Shown here one piece after another: positions 1 through 13,827 of a DNA stretch of 64,000 nt (positions are counted from its first letter, which is position 1; each line of letters opens with the position of its first letter). The stretch covers positions 28,856,187 to 28,920,186 of the forward strand of contig OX578284.1 of the NCBI GenBank assembly GCA_951217055.1, given 5' to 3'. Source of the stretch: Gerris lacustris. Its lineage: Eukaryota > Arthropoda > Insecta > Hemiptera > Gerridae. The notes beneath the pieces were generated by a model. The model was not told where the DNA came from. It did not search any database and saw only the letters and a program-made list of their open reading frames with translations. The translations under genes were made by a program, and so were the position numbers.

Positions 1-175
1 AGACATTGGTTTAAGCCAAATGTTTTACCCCTCTGGTATTCTGATCTCCCAAGACTTATAATTTAAAAACATGATCTTCCATTAATATCAATATCAGGTT
101 TAAATCAGTAATTGTATGCTATATTATCTTTATTTTAATATTATATTGTGTGTTGTATGTTATATTATCTTTTAG

Positions 176-3100
176 GAAATGATACAGAGGCTGGAAGAAG
201 AGCTTTTGGTCCGAGAAATGATTATAGGTGATGGTTTCAGACACGTTGGTACAGTCAGTCAGAGAGAAATGGATTCGGTGTTATGTGCTTGCAATGATTT
301 TTTAGAAGAAAAAATGTCTATTGAAGCCTTACTCTCTACTGCTCATCCTCACATATTAATTAGAGCTTTTAAAAATAAATTTGAAACGTAAGCATACTGA
401 ATTTATTAGAAAAATATAGTTCTAAAGTTAGGTAAACAACTGATTATTGTGTTTTGAGCAACGCATTAAGGTTAATACAACATTGGGGATCGGCCAATTT
501 AAACATCTACTTATGCCGTCATAAGTAAGTAACATTAATTTCAATTTCTTATGACAGAAAAATTGTTCCTTGGAACTGTCATTTCCTTAGAAGGCAAAAC
601 CACTTGGGTTCACTTTTTTAATGTTTAAAAAAAATAAATATTTTAATTGAATTCAAACAGTTAGATCCAGCAAATAGCCTAAATTTATTTGGTTATTTAG
701 CAAGATCAAATATGTGGCAACAAGCGTGAAAACTATGCTGAGATCAAATGTATATTTTAATTAATAATTACCTTAATGTAATACTTTCAAACATTTATTA
801 AAAGAGTTGCAAAATATTAATTTTACCATGTTATTTATCATTGTTATAGGCTGAGTGCGAAGGCTGCACTCAACAAAGTACCAAGCAATTTATCAACTGG
901 ACCATCAATTAAAATGGAAAAAATGTCTCCAAAAATAAGTAGTAAGTTTACGATAATTCATTTCCCAGTTTACTTAACTTAATTTCAAGAATAATAAAAA
1001 TATACAAAATAGTAATACTATCCATATAATACTATTTTATCTTAGTTGATAATTATTTATCTAAAAATAAACAAAAACATTAAAGTGATATTACACTAGT
1101 GATGTGTAGGTAAAAATTGCATTTTTTAGCCATATTTATTTTCAATATGGCTACCAGGAAGAATTTTTTATGGCTACCAGGAAACATTTTTCGTGAAAAA
1201 ACTTACATTTTCTTAATCTACCTGAAAAGAGCTTGACATGCTACACTTTTTTCCAAATCCATATTTTGACCATATTTGTTTTAAAAATGCCGACAAAGAA
1301 TGGAAATTTTGTATTAAAGATACATATTCTTTTCCCATTCTTCAAGACCTTCAAAAACAATGTAGAGCCCCCAATGTTGGCTGCCATCTTAAAAATAATA
1401 AGTGTGAAATATTAATAGCTGCATATTCTTTTTACACTTCGAGACCTATAAATTGATGTATAACATGTCATGATGACTAAAAACTTGTTCAGTTGTCCAC
1501 TATATTGGCCGCCATCTTGAAAATATTAAGTGTGAAGTTTCCAATAACTATACAGTTGCCAAAAATGCTGAGATGCACCTGTGTGCCGAATTTTATTCAA
1601 ATCAATACATTTTTTACGCCAGTTATCGTTAGACAAACAAGCCTTTGAAATGAAGAACTCACTATACGCTCATTCAATTATTAAAGATTATGCTCTTTAA
1701 AAATAAGAAACATTCAGTTATTCACTGAATGTATTTTTATACTCATAGCCTTTATCTAAGACAATAATAGTATTGCTAAATATAGAAGTCAATGTGGGTA
1801 TGTGTGTTCTTTAAGTGTATATTCTTTATAGGCTCTTGCATTTTTTTGTGGTATCTTAACCAAACTCTGCGTATATTTGTCATTCCCCCGGTATAACCAG
1901 GGACAGTGGTACCAAGGGGGTCAGGGGTGTCAGCTGCTGGGAAATTGTCAAGGGGGTCAGCAGACCTCCTAAAAAAAGAAATTTTACCGTTACTTTACCC
2001 AAAAACAACTATGTTGGTTGTTAATGAACAAAAGTTTTGTTTTCCTAGTTACATTAGTTTATTACTTATGTTTTAGTTTTATTTTGTTACCTTTTGAACC
2101 TAAACTCAAACCTATAACTACAAACGAAAATTTGAACTCTTTTACTTTCAGTTGGTAAAAGTACTGGTATGTGGTTTCATCCTCTAATACTCACTAATTT
2201 TCTAGATGATGGCCATATATGTGCTACTTTTAAGGACAAAGTCTACGTGTGATAATGTAGACTTCCACTAAGAAATATTTTTTTTAAAGTACACAAGACC
2301 AGCCCGAACCTCTGGAACTAGATGCAATAAGATAAAAACACATACTTTGTACCGTACACGGGCATATGGCTAGTAGAAAATAAAGAAAGAAAAGACTTAA
2401 AAAGCTAGTAAAAAAAAAAATAAAAAATGGCATTGCCAACTTACATAAGGAGTCATCCTGACGGCTCAACCCATGATTAGTGCCTTTGTTGTTTCTCTAG
2501 TTGAACAGTCTAACAGTTCTCCTTCTGTGAAATCCTTGGTTTTCTAAAACAAATTATAATAAATATATGAATTAATAAAAAGCAAAATGCAACACAAGGT
2601 AAAGGTATAATATAAAAATACTTAAATAAAAATGCTCCAAAAATTTAAGCTAAATTTAATTCTTGATTGCATCTTGCATCTTGAGGTATAACCCTATAAC
2701 AGTCTTCGCCAAATGTATCTTTAGAGAGTTGATAGCTTCAATTTCTGAGCTCTAATTGGTTCTCTCCCCAATTTTTTGACTTTCCCGTGCTGCCAACGCT
2801 CTAAAACTCATTCTGTGAAGAACAACATCGGTCAACTTTTACTCAAGTTATCGTCAACACAGACAGGATGCATAGTTTGTTGAATGTAAGAAGCTCGCTA
2901 ACATTTTATTTTCATAAAATACATTTTTTATATTTATCTGTTTTTAGCAGTTCTGAACCACTTTTCTAAATATTTTTTGATACCATCAAAAATAGGGGTA
3001 GTTTATGGCCATTGTTTAATGTTTCAAAAAACTGAATACCCTGTAAATAAAATTAAGAAAACATTATAATAATTAGAGGTTTCAGAACAAGCAGAAGTTT

Positions 3101-6100
3101 TTCAAAGAATGACGCTTTTTCGAAAACCGAAATTTTTTCCTCTCGGATACTCTATCTTGGGATAAACTTTACAATATTGTCATTAGCAAAGAAAGGGATT
3201 TACTAATGTATTAATAAACCATCTTTTGTGTGAGTTTAGTGTCCAAGAAACGCTTAGGTGTTCCGAAAAAAGGCAGAGCCACTCTAGAAGCAATGACAAT
3301 GGAAATGCCTCATTCAAACCATTCATATGACATAACTTCAGTCGACCTAAAGCACCCTCAAGAGATTCCAGATAGACAAACTATAGAGGCTGAATTCTAC
3401 ACAAGATATCCTGACCAAAAGACACAACTTGATCTGGCTAATGAAAATTATCTAAATGCTCTCAGGTTAGCCCTAATGATCTGTTTTAATGAGGTTCTAT
3501 TGTATTTTTAAGAAAATAGAACTCCTGTAAAATTGCTAAATGTGATGCAATAATTTACGTCAGAGGTAAAGATACTCCTTAAATACAATAGTAATTTTTA
3601 AGTTTACCAATTACTGTTGTATCCCCCTCCCCCTAAATAGGGGTACCAAACTAATATAGGAGACCATGTGGCAAAATTTTAGTTTTGTACCCTCAGTTCG
3701 GCAATTTGAATAAGTAAGAAACTCCTTTTTGTTAGAAAAGAAAAAAAAAAATACAATATTAATAGGGGTGTTAAAATGCACAGAAATCCAACTATTATAA
3801 TAAATAAAATCCACTTATAATATTATGTATTAATTATTACTAATCCATTTCATTTCAAAATTGAGATGAATTAAGTGGTTGGATTTGTTGGGTATAGTAC
3901 TAACTGTCCAATTAGGCTAGTTACTATTATTTCCCACACATTTACCCACCCAGGTCACCTCAAATTTGCAATTAAATAGGGGTGTACCAAACTAATAGAG
4001 GGCACTCTTTTACTTTGTTACCTCTTGTTTTATTTTGAAATTGTGTATAAAAAAGTGTGATATTCGATTTTCCCAAAGTAAATTAGACTAAAGATCCCTT
4101 TGTCTAAATAGTGATTACAATTGTTACCCATCCCACTTTTCAAAGTTTATGGATCTAGAGGCGTAATATGGGAGCACCCCTTTTATTTTGTTACCCACCA
4201 CTTTTTTTTTGTAAAAAAAAGGTGGGTAATAAAGTAAAAGAGTACCCTAATATTGTGCTCAATAATAATTGTATTGAATATCCCAACATCAATTTACAAA
4301 ATGAAAACTATTCTGTAATTGTTTTATCAAAATAAAAGTGCAATGACAGTTTGTGATTTTAGTCCCATCTGTTATATAAACAAAATTTTAACATTAAAAT
4401 ATATTCAAAATTTTCTTTTACTTTACATTTAATATTGTCAGGAATTCCTTAATATGAATGGGAGTTATGTTCCATGTTATGTTGTGTGGATAACTGATAG
4501 TAAAGTGCATTCACTTTGTCGTATATTTTACCATGGATAATCAAAACTGCAGTTATCTAGTGATCACTGTACAATGATTATTTGAACATCATAGAAAATT
4601 TAACAATTTTTGTAATTTACACTTACAAAAACTCCATTAAATGGAGGAATAATAATACCATTAAATGTTATCAATTAAATGTTTAGGAATAATAATACCA
4701 TAATGTTTAAATTGTCATGTTTAATTAAATACATTCATAACTAAATCATTATTCCTTCTAAAAATTCAAATTTATTCGTGTACCTGCATTTATTTTTAAT
4801 TTGAAATCACTTATTTTTAATTAGAGAAAAACTTAATATTTTTCCACCAATAAAAAAATGATTATAATTATATAATGTGTATTATGGTAAAAACTGGGCT
4901 TCTTTCTTTAAAAGTAATAATACATTAAAATAAAGAGGGCAGTAGTTTGGGATTGATTGAGGTGGTCTCTTATCCCCTTTGCACTCATGCACATTGTCTA
5001 AAAATAGTGTTCCCTGACCTGCTCCAATAGCTTCTTCAGCCAAATCTCAATCAATACTTATTCCATCTCCAACAGTAATAAACTTCAATTTTAACAAGTT
5101 TTCTTCCTCATTACTATTTTTTTTATAGGGGCTTAGTGGAATGTGTTCCATTGATTTCAATGGTGTTGTCAAAGTTAGCATGTTAAATGAAGTTTTATGT
5201 AACTTGTAATGACATGCAAAAATGTATATTTATTGTAAAAAAGTTAATAAATATAGTTAGTTATAAAACTGGATTTGGTGTTTGATCAGGGGTAGATACA
5301 TTTCTTAACTTAATAACTTCTACCATGTTTTCTGTGAAGACTTCTAGCTGTATAGTCTAAGAGAAAGAGATCAATATTGGGCTGCTAGATTTCTTTCTTG
5401 GCCTAATCATTGACATTAGTTGCTCCAGTTATTAAAATCAGGGTAGGCTTCAGGTTGCTCCGATGTAATGATTTTCTGAATCATATTAACTAGGCATCGC
5501 GTGGTTCTATCTTTAAAGCTGCATTCTTACTATTCCACTAAATACACGCTTGGGACAATTCCTTTCCAATTATTATAAATGTATCCCTTCACCACTAGAA
5601 AACTACTGCTTTTATCAAGCTGAAATTTTACATGCCTGTTTCATTCAATTGTACTTAAGACGATGTATATGAAGTTTTATAAAAATCATTATGTTAAAAT
5701 GTAAGATATCGGTAAAAATGTTGTCTCTATTTTAAACATGTAGGTCCGCTTTAAAAGTTTCAACGATCTTTATCACTTCTTAGCAGTGTCACTGTTGGTT
5801 TCAATAAAAAAATGTTTATCTCATCGAATAGATGATAATAGAATATTTTCCCGCCCTGAAATTCCAATTTTACATTAGAAGCTCACGTTTATGCAAGCAT
5901 CGCCCTCAAACTCTTAGGAAAATAACACAGTCAATGAACTTAGGCGGAGCATTAGTAAAAGAAACATGTATAATAAAATTTCAACCAAATTGGTCAACTT
6001 TTATTTGAGTTATCGTTGGACAGGTAAATGTTACAGAATTAATTTGTTGAATGTACGAAGCTCGCTTCAATTATAGTTCTCTTTATTAATCTTAAATTCT

Positions 6101-9100
6101 CACTTTAGAGTGTTCAAAATTCAGGCCAAAGCTATTCATTTCTTCTGTTTACTTGCCAAAAACTAAAGTCAGAGGATGTCAAGTTAGCCTGATTGTCAAA
6201 TATATTAAAAATGGAAAGGTTTGCAGCCATTTAAGCATACTTCAAAACTCAAAACCAGGTACCAAGTCCTAGAACAGTCTCATTACATACACTTAGCCTG
6301 TGTTGAATTTTAATTGGTTTCCTTGGTGCCCCTTCAGTGGGTTACTCCATTCCATGAACATTTTCTTCTTTCACAACATGTTAACATTTGGTTTGCTTAG
6401 CTTACTATCTTGTTTTTGAAAAATAAATATACTGTTATGTTAAAGAGTATTAGACTCAATAGAATTAATTTTTAATTTTTACTTGCACAAGAGAATATTA
6501 TGTCCATTAAATAGATGTTTATCTTAAGAGTATGATGATGGGGGGTCCCTTAACACTAAAATATTTTAAACAAGATAAAAATATTATTTACTTAAAACAA
6601 GACTCTAGACAGATATTGATTTCACTAAAAAGAAACCATCAAACTTTTTATGAGATGCATAATCTCGCAAACATCAAATTAAGCGACAAATTTTAAAATG
6701 TTATGGATTAAAATTTGTCAGCTCAAATTAAAGCCATATTGTCAATTAGTGAGGACAATTTTGATCAAATCTCTTTGACAGCCGGCAAAATTCAAGATGC
6801 AACAAAAACAACACATGTACTCCCTAAACAGTTACCGACAAAATGGACAACTTTGTAACAAAATTTCGCATTTTGCTAATAAATCTCATGTCCCCTATCA
6901 CTTACAGTCGGGACAATGTCACTTATCAGGTTTAACTTTTATAAAATTGGCATTGGAGATGATTATTCCATTTGTCCACCAAGAATAATTGACAAACCTA
7001 CCAGGAGGCAACAAATTGTATGCAGCAAATGGAACAAGCAAAACAACCTAAGGAGACCCAGTTCTTACTAGGACTGCAAAGAATCTCCTGGCCTTATATT
7101 ACTATAGATTATAGATGTGAAGAAATGTATAATTGATGAAGATTTCCTAAACAAGTTTTAATTTAGTAGAATTAAAAAAAGACTAAATAGACCTGTCTAC
7201 AAAATATTTTTAGAATACTCATTCATCATTAAGTATCAATGAAAATATTGGAACATCACCAAAATTCAATCCAACAGTTCCTTCACCAATATCTGAAAAG
7301 AAAATCTTCATCACTTCAAATCTTCAAGTTACATATTATATGCTAAAGCATGACATCTAGCACCTGACAAACTTAAGATGGTCAAAGAGCATTTTCAAAC
7401 TCTGTTAATCACTAAACTTTAAAATAATAGTACATTACGTGTCGAGTGCGGAAAGTAGCATTTTGCATGCGAGTGTGGAGTTTGCACCCGAGCGACAGCG
7501 AGGGTAGTAAAACCACACGAGCAATGCAAAATTCCATTTTCGCACGAGTTGCATACCGGTACTTTATCTACGATTGTTAGATTTAAATAATAAATACGGA
7601 AACAAATAAACTTGCTGATGTAAGTTCGTATCTCTCTCTTCATAAAGATGGCATTAATTCTTGAGTTGTATTTTTTGCCGAATTAATTATTTCTGGAGGA
7701 GTATTATTCTCCACATTTTTGTCAAAGTCACTTGATTCACTCATTGTTTTTTACTAAAAACTCGAAATAAACAGTTACTTTAATAAAAGAACAGCAAATT
7801 AGTTTTGTTAAATGTAAACAAACTCGCTAATCGTGCGTAAAGCTGAAGAATACCACCCTAGGGCGGTAAAGAAGAGGAATTCTTCAGAACTACGAGACGC
7901 GCATGCGCAATGAATACAAGTACGTAAAGAATCACTTTCTACGCATCAAAACAGAGATACAATGTTTATATTTCGTATCAATCGTAGATAAAAATATTTA
8001 CAGCACCTTAATTTAATAAGGAAGATTAAGCTAAAATAAAATAAATTCCGTACTAGAGAAATAAAATAGTATTTGATTAATCAGAATCCTAAACTATGTT
8101 GACATAGTTTAATTGCTAATATTTTAAAAGGAAGTAGAAGGGGGTGTGAAGGAAGTAGGGGGTGTTTCTTTAATTAATTTAATAATTAAAATAAAAAATC
8201 TTTAAGTATAGTTACAATTAAAATTCAAGGTCTTATTATAAAGGTTTTAAGACTTCCACATTCTAAAGTTAACATTTTTTAGTGCTTTAAACTTTATATT
8301 TTTTTAAAGGATTCGGGATGAAGTTTATGAAGAGTATGGAAAAATAAAAAAAGAGGCAGCAGAAGAGAAGAGACTGGAAGAAGAATTTACTTGGAAGAAA
8401 AGAATAGAATTAGGTGACTGCGTCGCACCTGACGGCATTCCCCTGTGGTCAACTTTTAATGAAAAACCAGCTCAAGAAGCAGCACAAGTTGCTAGAAAGG
8501 ATACAATAGAAGCCCTACATGCTTTTACAACTGCAAGAGATACCCTGACTGAACTGAAGACAAATATTGAGGAGAAAATCCAGGTATCCATAAGAATAGT
8601 AGATTTACAAAGACGAAATCAGAAAATCCCAAGTAAAGATGCAGGGTTGTAAAGGGAGCAGTGGTGAAGTGGAGCGGGAACGGCATTTCCACAATGGTTT
8701 TCCGCAGTAAAAAAAAAAAAAAAAATATTGATTTGGTATAAAATTGATGAAAATGATAAAACAATACTACACAAACATTCGTTAAATCGATTGTTGATCT
8801 TAATAATCTACTGAATATTAAAGAGACAGGTCTAACTTAAATATTATTTAAAATACTATATATTGCGATAATTTGATATTTATTCTTAATAATTTAAAGG
8901 AATACATGGAAACAGCATATGGTTTATGGACGCCAACCATTGATGCAGAAGACCCAAAAATATGTTATGTGGAAAAACAAGATTTTCAACAAGAGCCCCA
9001 AGAACAGACACCAATTTCTGACAGGAAAATTCAAGACCTTTTTTATCTCATGCAGAAATCTACATATCACTCTGTATGCTATTTAAAATTTATATAATTA

Positions 9101-10194
9101 AGAGTAATCATAAAATAATTAGCATAGTAATGACACACTAATAATGATAATTAAGTGGCTAACCAAACATAAATATCACGTTTAGAGAATAGTACTTCAG
9201 CTATTATTATACTTCAATTTCCAAACTAAAGTCAAAATATAGAGATATATAAACAGCCTGGCCAAAGGTTAATACATTATAGCTAGATTGTCCGCAGCAT
9301 CAGTTATATAAAACTGTACAAGTGGTAAAAAATATATAATTTTCTAATTAACTAACTGCATTCTAATTATAATTTATTAACCAAAAATAAGCTAAATAAC
9401 AGCATAAAAAAATGCATTAACTCAGTAAAGAAAGTAAAAATAGTCAGTTTATACAAAAGTCAATAATCCACTATGAAGCAACTAAGAACAGTAGAACCCC
9501 TCATATCCAACGTCAGGATATCCAACCATGACACCCCATGGTTAAAATAAATAAATAAATAATAATCTAACACGACCAAACTTCATCCTTATCAGAATAT
9601 TGAGTATAAAACAATAACAATAAAAGCAGCCAGTTGGTTTTTTGCTATCAGAGAGTTTGCGTCATTCTATAATTACAACCCAGTGTTGGGCTACATCTTT
9701 AGTGAATATGCCGGCTCAAATGAAACAAAAACAGGTTGAATGCCCATTAATGTAGAAGTTAGATATTCTTTAACGACTTGACAAAGGTGAAACCGTTCTA
9801 AAACTAGCTTCAGAGTTAGGAGTTGGTGTAACAATTATTTAAGATTGGACAAAGGGTCTGAAAGACTTAGATGAGTATTCCTTGACAGGATTAGTATGCA
9901 TATTTTATTATACTATTTTAAATAAAGACTTAATTTTTACACTGAAATATTCGCTTTTCTTCGTTCCTCGGACCTATTTTTTTGTGTTCTGACCATGCTC
10001 CGGTCCCGTGGGTGACGGATATGAGGGGTTCTACTGTAAATACGATTTGATTTACCATTACAACATAAAAATTAATCTCTAAATATTTTTAAAAAGCATA
10101 GTATTTAATTATAGTTTCATAATTTACAATGAATGATTAAAATGTTTCACTTTATTTGCAGAGTCCATTTCAGAAGAAAGCCAACTGGATATGA
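176..10194 (+). CDS. C-terminal part of a kinesin-9-like (KIF6/KIF9-type) coiled-coil protein, 5' end outside window
   Basis: Six exons join in one frame: 176-387, 850-941, 3240-3465, 8310-8583, 8900-9073 and 10162-10194 (stop TGA). All have AG acceptors and GT donors and matching phases. They encode 336 residues, with no start codon because the reading frame enters the window open. The first exon (EEELLVRE, then FLEEKMSIEALL and AFKNKFE) has the spacing seen after the neck/coiled coil of kinesin-9 proteins. Later exons are charged and helical (EEYGKIKKEAAEEKRLEEEF) and include a YMETAYGLW segment similar in pattern to the KIF6 tail. The protein ends SPFQKKANWI. Kinesin-9 motors act in cilia and flagella, so expression would be expected in sperm or sensory cilia. 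Identity rests on remembered family patterns, not alignment; another axonemal coiled-coil protein is possible. AATAAA signals lie at 10274 and 10298. That it is a real gene is much surer than its name. Confidence 0.62.
1120..1690 (-). repeat. Dispersed repeat family R2, copy A
   Basis: Read on the minus strand this matches 37770-38365 and 63735-64000. Shared landmarks are TTCGGCACACAGGTGC, TTTTCAAGATGGCGGC and TTTTTAGTCATCATGACATG. It also contains two close copies of TATGGCTACCAGGAA at its start. It lies inside the intron between the second and third exons of the kinesin-9-like gene. No coding capacity was seen. Confidence 0.75.
2780..2905 (+). repeat. Partial copy of dispersed repeat family R1
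   Basis: It contains GGTCAACTTTTACTCAAG, TTATCGTCAACACAGACAGG and GTTGAATGTAAGAAGCTCGC. The same modules occur at 5590-6072, 40115-40575 and 51725-52165 (plus strand) and at 21395-21905 (minus strand). Confidence 0.6.
3630..4255. repeat. Cluster of short direct and inverted repeats, probably nested MITE ends
   Basis: The motif AAATAGGGGTACCAAACTAA at 3634 recurs at 3974 with two extra bases (AAATAGGGGTGTACCAAACT). A third variant (AATATGGGAGCACCCC) lies near 4165. GGCACTCTTTTACTTTGTTA at 4001 is inverted at 4224-4247 (GGTAATAAAGTAAAAGAGTA). A small hairpin around a T8/A8 core sits at 4197-4227. This looks like terminal inverted repeats of a small non-autonomous element and relatives. Exact ends are uncertain. 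Confidence 0.45.
4937..5181 (-). pseudogene. Degenerate open frame, unidentified
   Basis: The minus strand reads about 80 codons from ATG at 5181 with one internal TGA. After the stop the frame continues as DLAEEAIGAGQGTLFLDNV and HECKGDKRPPQSIPNY. The composition is more protein-like than other chance frames here, but in AT-rich DNA one interrupted frame of this length is weak evidence. It could be a dead transposon fragment. No family was recognised. Confidence 0.22.
5590..6072 (+). repeat. Dispersed repeat family R1, long copy
   Basis: Landmarks in order are TGAAATTTTACATGCCTG, GACGATGTATATGAAG, a GGTCCGCTTTAAAAGTTTCA block, CATCGAATAGATGATAAT, CTCACGTTTATGCAAGC, TTGGTCAACTTTTATTTGAG and TTGTTGAATGTACGAAGCTC. 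The same order is found at 40115-40575 and, inverted, at 21395-21905. It lies within a kinesin-9-like intron. Confidence 0.8.
7424..7992 (+). mobile_element. Non-autonomous DNA-transposon-like repeat family R4, copy 1
   Basis: This is about 570 bp and matches 35748-36308 in the opposite orientation. It begins TAGTACATTACG and has a relatively GC-rich head (GTGCGGAAAGTAGCATTTTG, GTTTGCACCCGAGCGACAGC). Inside is an inverted pair TTTATCTACGATTG near 7562 and CAATCGTAGATAAA near 7980. No transposase was recognised. The minus-strand open frame at 7419-7643 is a by-product of the GC-rich head. Confidence 0.7.
9489..10036 (+). mobile_element. Dead pogo/Tigger-type DNA transposon with remnant transposase N-terminus
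   Basis: The ends are inverted: CAGTAGAACCCCTCATATCC at 9489 and its complement ending at 10036, followed by TA. A CAGTAGAACC start is typical of pogo/Tigger elements of the Tc1/mariner superfamily. Inside, around 9760-9885, the plus strand reads LDIL-stop-RLDKGETVLKLASELGVGV then TII-stop-DWTKGLKDLDEY. This matches the helix-turn-helix DNA-binding region of pogo/CENP-B-like transposases. Two in-frame stops and the short length show it is inactive. It sits in the last kinesin-9-like intron. Confidence 0.8.
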
Positions 10195-10273
10195 GAAGAA
10201 ATTTAAAAAAGAAATTGGTCAATAATAACAAAAACTAATTCTGGAAGGATACCTAAATAGAATTGTAAATGTT

Positions 10274-10303
10274 AATAAAAAAAATGTACAATTCAAAATA
10301 AAA
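10274..10303 (+). terminator. Poly(A) signals of the kinesin-9-like gene
   Basis: AATAAA occurs at 10274 and 10298, about 80 and 105 bp after the stop codon, followed by an A-run. They are the nearest candidates for 3' end formation. Confidence 0.55.
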
Positions 10304-10509
10304 TACTTAAAAAAAAAAAACCTCTTATCTGTGTATGTAAATGTGGTTAACCAAAGTAAACGCACAGATTAGTTCTTTGTTAATGTATAGACATTAACTT
10401 TCCAATTATAATGTCTATTATTCATAGCTAAAAAAAGGTTAGTAAAAGGAAATTTGTAAAATAAAAATAGTGTATCTGTGTAAAAACACAAAAAAACTTC
10501 CATTTATCT

Positions 10510-10540
<31 letters not shown>

Positions 10541-13290
10541 CAGTTTGAAACAACTCAGAATTTTCTCATATTCGAGTTCATAATTACTTAGCCCGGTGTT
10601 TTCCATTTATTAGTTTTCAAAGGTACATTCTTTATTATTAACATTAAAAATTTATCGTAAAAATAACTTCTCGGCGGGGATTTGAATCCGGCCTCTCTCC
10701 GTCTACATTTAAAGATATTTTCTCAGGAACTAGACTTTTCCCTGGAAAATGGCTTCTATTGTTTGATTAGTATTTAAATGGACTACATTTTAGAATTTTA
10801 GGCTCCACAAAAGAAATTTTATAAAAACCACTTCTTTTGACTCAATGGACCTCAAAATGTGTAAATCCATCAAAATCTTAAAATCATATTTTCACACCAT
10901 CGCAATACTTCCTCTTTATATGAGCAAGTAAAAAGTAGTAATTATAAATGACCCACTCTTAAAAAATGTAGTACCCCCACTTCCAAAAGAGGCTTCCTAG
11001 TATATGTATATATATTATTTAATCTGAAAAAAAAAAAAAACATTGATCTTGTTTTTAACAAGGTAATATTTTCAACCAAAAAAATTATAGAAAAAGATTA
11101 AAAAAGCACTCCTCCAAAATTATGTAACTTGAGATATTTTCTTTCGTCTAACTCCTATATTATGGTGGATATTATACAATGATAAAATCAGCGGACACTT
11201 CTATAAAAATGACCTTTTGCTCTAACAGAAATTTACAGTGCTAACCAAGTGTAATCTTACAGAGCTGTGAGAGATCTCTATGCAAATGTACTAGACTCTT
11301 GCCTAATAAGCCATAACTTACTTATGGTTGGCCTGGCATTGTCTTAGATTTTTTTTAACTGAGTCAATTAGTCAGATTAGGATTCAGGGGGAGGGGATAG
11401 ATTCCTTTACAAAACCCAGGTTTGTTCACTGAACTCCACAAATATAGTGTTCAGTATTTGGGTTAATCCCTCCTTCCTCCACACCCACAAGTATAAGATG
11501 TAATTTTAAATTGAACACATAATATGTACATATTATGTACTTGAGGTTAAACATTAAAATTTATAGAGTTGACTTTTGTTATAGTTTTATTCACTAATAA
11601 AACCAGTCTCTTAGACGAGAACATCATCTAGTTGAAATGGTAACGTGATCATCGTATCAAATACTTTAATGTTAACTCTTGTATAGTATGAAATATTTCA
11701 AATGGACAATACACATGAGTCAATGAAGGATTTGAGCACAAATTTCACCGGAAAACAAAAATTTTCAAAACAAGACAACCCGTGAAAGACTATGTACCAA
11801 TTTAATACCTTGGTTCTTAACAATTGCTGTTTTGACTGAGGACTTGACTAAAACTCATAACTTGTGTAACTCATTAAGTATTATTTAGTCTATAATAATT
11901 CCATTATTCTCTTGAATTTACAATGAAATCCACATCACAAAGAATTTGAAAGTCTGATGATGTTTCCCTATTGAAATCATCTTCAAAGATGTTTAGCAAG
12001 CATCATGTTAACTTGAAGTTAACATCACCCTTGAAGATCCTTCCAGCAGTGGAAGCAAAACATCAAACATAAAATCCTTCAGTATGTAAGATTTCACCGG
12101 AAATCTTACAACTAAATTTATGATGGGACTGCCTGTAGAAACCAAGATTACACTTTCAACCCAAAGTTAGTTATTATACAAGCTTACTAAAATAAAATGT
12201 AATAAGGTAATAATTAAAGATAAAAATTTAAAGGGCATATTTAATTTTAGATAAAGATTTACATAAAAATAAAACCCAAAATAGTTGTTACGTAAAGTAA
12301 ATCTAAATTGTAAAACAAAAAAAAATTCATACAATTTTCTGAAGAAATTAAATTATAAAAATCTATCACTAAAGAGTTAAAAGGTTGTTCCTTTGAAAAT
12401 AATTAGAGGGTGATATTAATTAACTTTTTTAATGAGTTAATAAAGATATTTTTTATAATTCTTACTCAGAAGTAATAGTCTATTCTACAACAACAAATGT
12501 AAACCTCAAATTTCTTTAGTGGTAGATTTTTAAAGTACAAAATAATAATGCCCGAAAGAAAAAAAAAAAACAATAACAATAAACGATGATTTAATTGTTC
12601 TTCATTTTAGATATACAAAAAAAATGAATTCACTTCTAAAACTAATGTTGAATAAAGCTCAAATTTTAAGAACAAATAATTTGTTTTCCAATAAAACAAT
12701 TATAACACAATCCAAACTGTAAAAAAAGTATTAGGTTGTTTAAAAATAAATAAATCATAAATTCAAACAAAAAACAATTATTAATTAATGGATAACGATA
12801 AAGAAAAATAATTAGGAAACATATTTTTTCTTTTCTTTTTATTATCCTCCGTAAAAATTAACACGCTTTATTGTTTGTATTAAAAAAGTTCACATAAAAT
12901 CTGTAAAAAATATTATTTTATCAGTACAAAAGGGCAACTTTGTAACTAATACAAATTGGCGAGAGATTTTGGTTTGTTTTCAAAATTTTAAATTTTCTCT
13001 TTACAGACAAAATGTTGGAGTTGAAATAAAAACAAAAATATATCCAGTAAATAAACTGAGATTAAATGTAAGCTTCTCTTTATCTTCAGAATAAAATTAT
13101 ATAAAAAAAAATAACTTCAAAACAAAGATATTTATTATTATTCTCTTTTTATTTTACATTATATATATTTTTATTTCTCAAATAATCATAATAATAGATT
13201 TTATCTTTCATTTTTATTTATATGAAAACACTAATAGGTACGAGAAGCTGTTCCTAGAGAGGCCAATTAATTTGTACAAAATCCTAGAAG
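10304..13290. other. Intergenic, no gene seen
   Basis: This is AT-rich sequence between two convergent genes. No credible exon was seen on either strand. An imperfect inverted repeat lies at about 11950-12065, centred on GTTAACTTGAAGTTAAC at 12008. Its arms share ATCTTCAA-like blocks and may be an old MITE. Confidence 0.6.
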
Positions 13291-13827
13291 GATTATTTTT
13301 ATTTTTTTAATATAATTTGAAAAAATGTACACAATTGTCGACAGACTCCGTCTGACTTGGAGACTCTGGCAAGGCGCAACTGTCTGTTAATCTGAAATAA
13401 TAAAAGAAGTTTTTATATTTACTTGTTTAGAATAAAACACAATATTTTATGAAGAATTACCACACAATATAATAGCAAAATTTAAGAGAATTCGACGAGT
13501 TAAGAAGCAGATGTTTGGTTCAAGGTTACCTGTTGCAATTTGCAAAATGAGGAAGAATATATAATGAAGATATACTATGAATGTATGTATAATGTGCTCA
13601 AAGCATGTTCACATTATACATATTCGAAAAATACACAAATAAACCGTTTAATCGTCTGACAAAGTGATGTTTGTAAGGAGATAATTATAAAACTCACGAG
13701 TTCATTAGTTTTAAGTGTTAATTATCAAAATGACCTTATAAGTAATGATAAAATAGGAACATAAAAGGAATATGCTGGCGTATGTTACACTTACAATGTG
13801 ATAAGATGTAAAGCGAATTTGAAGAAA

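Noticed and set aside
6797..6988. 63-codon frame in a kinesin-9-like intron
   Set aside because: No domain, no splice context, and neighbouring frames break quickly; left as intronic sequence.
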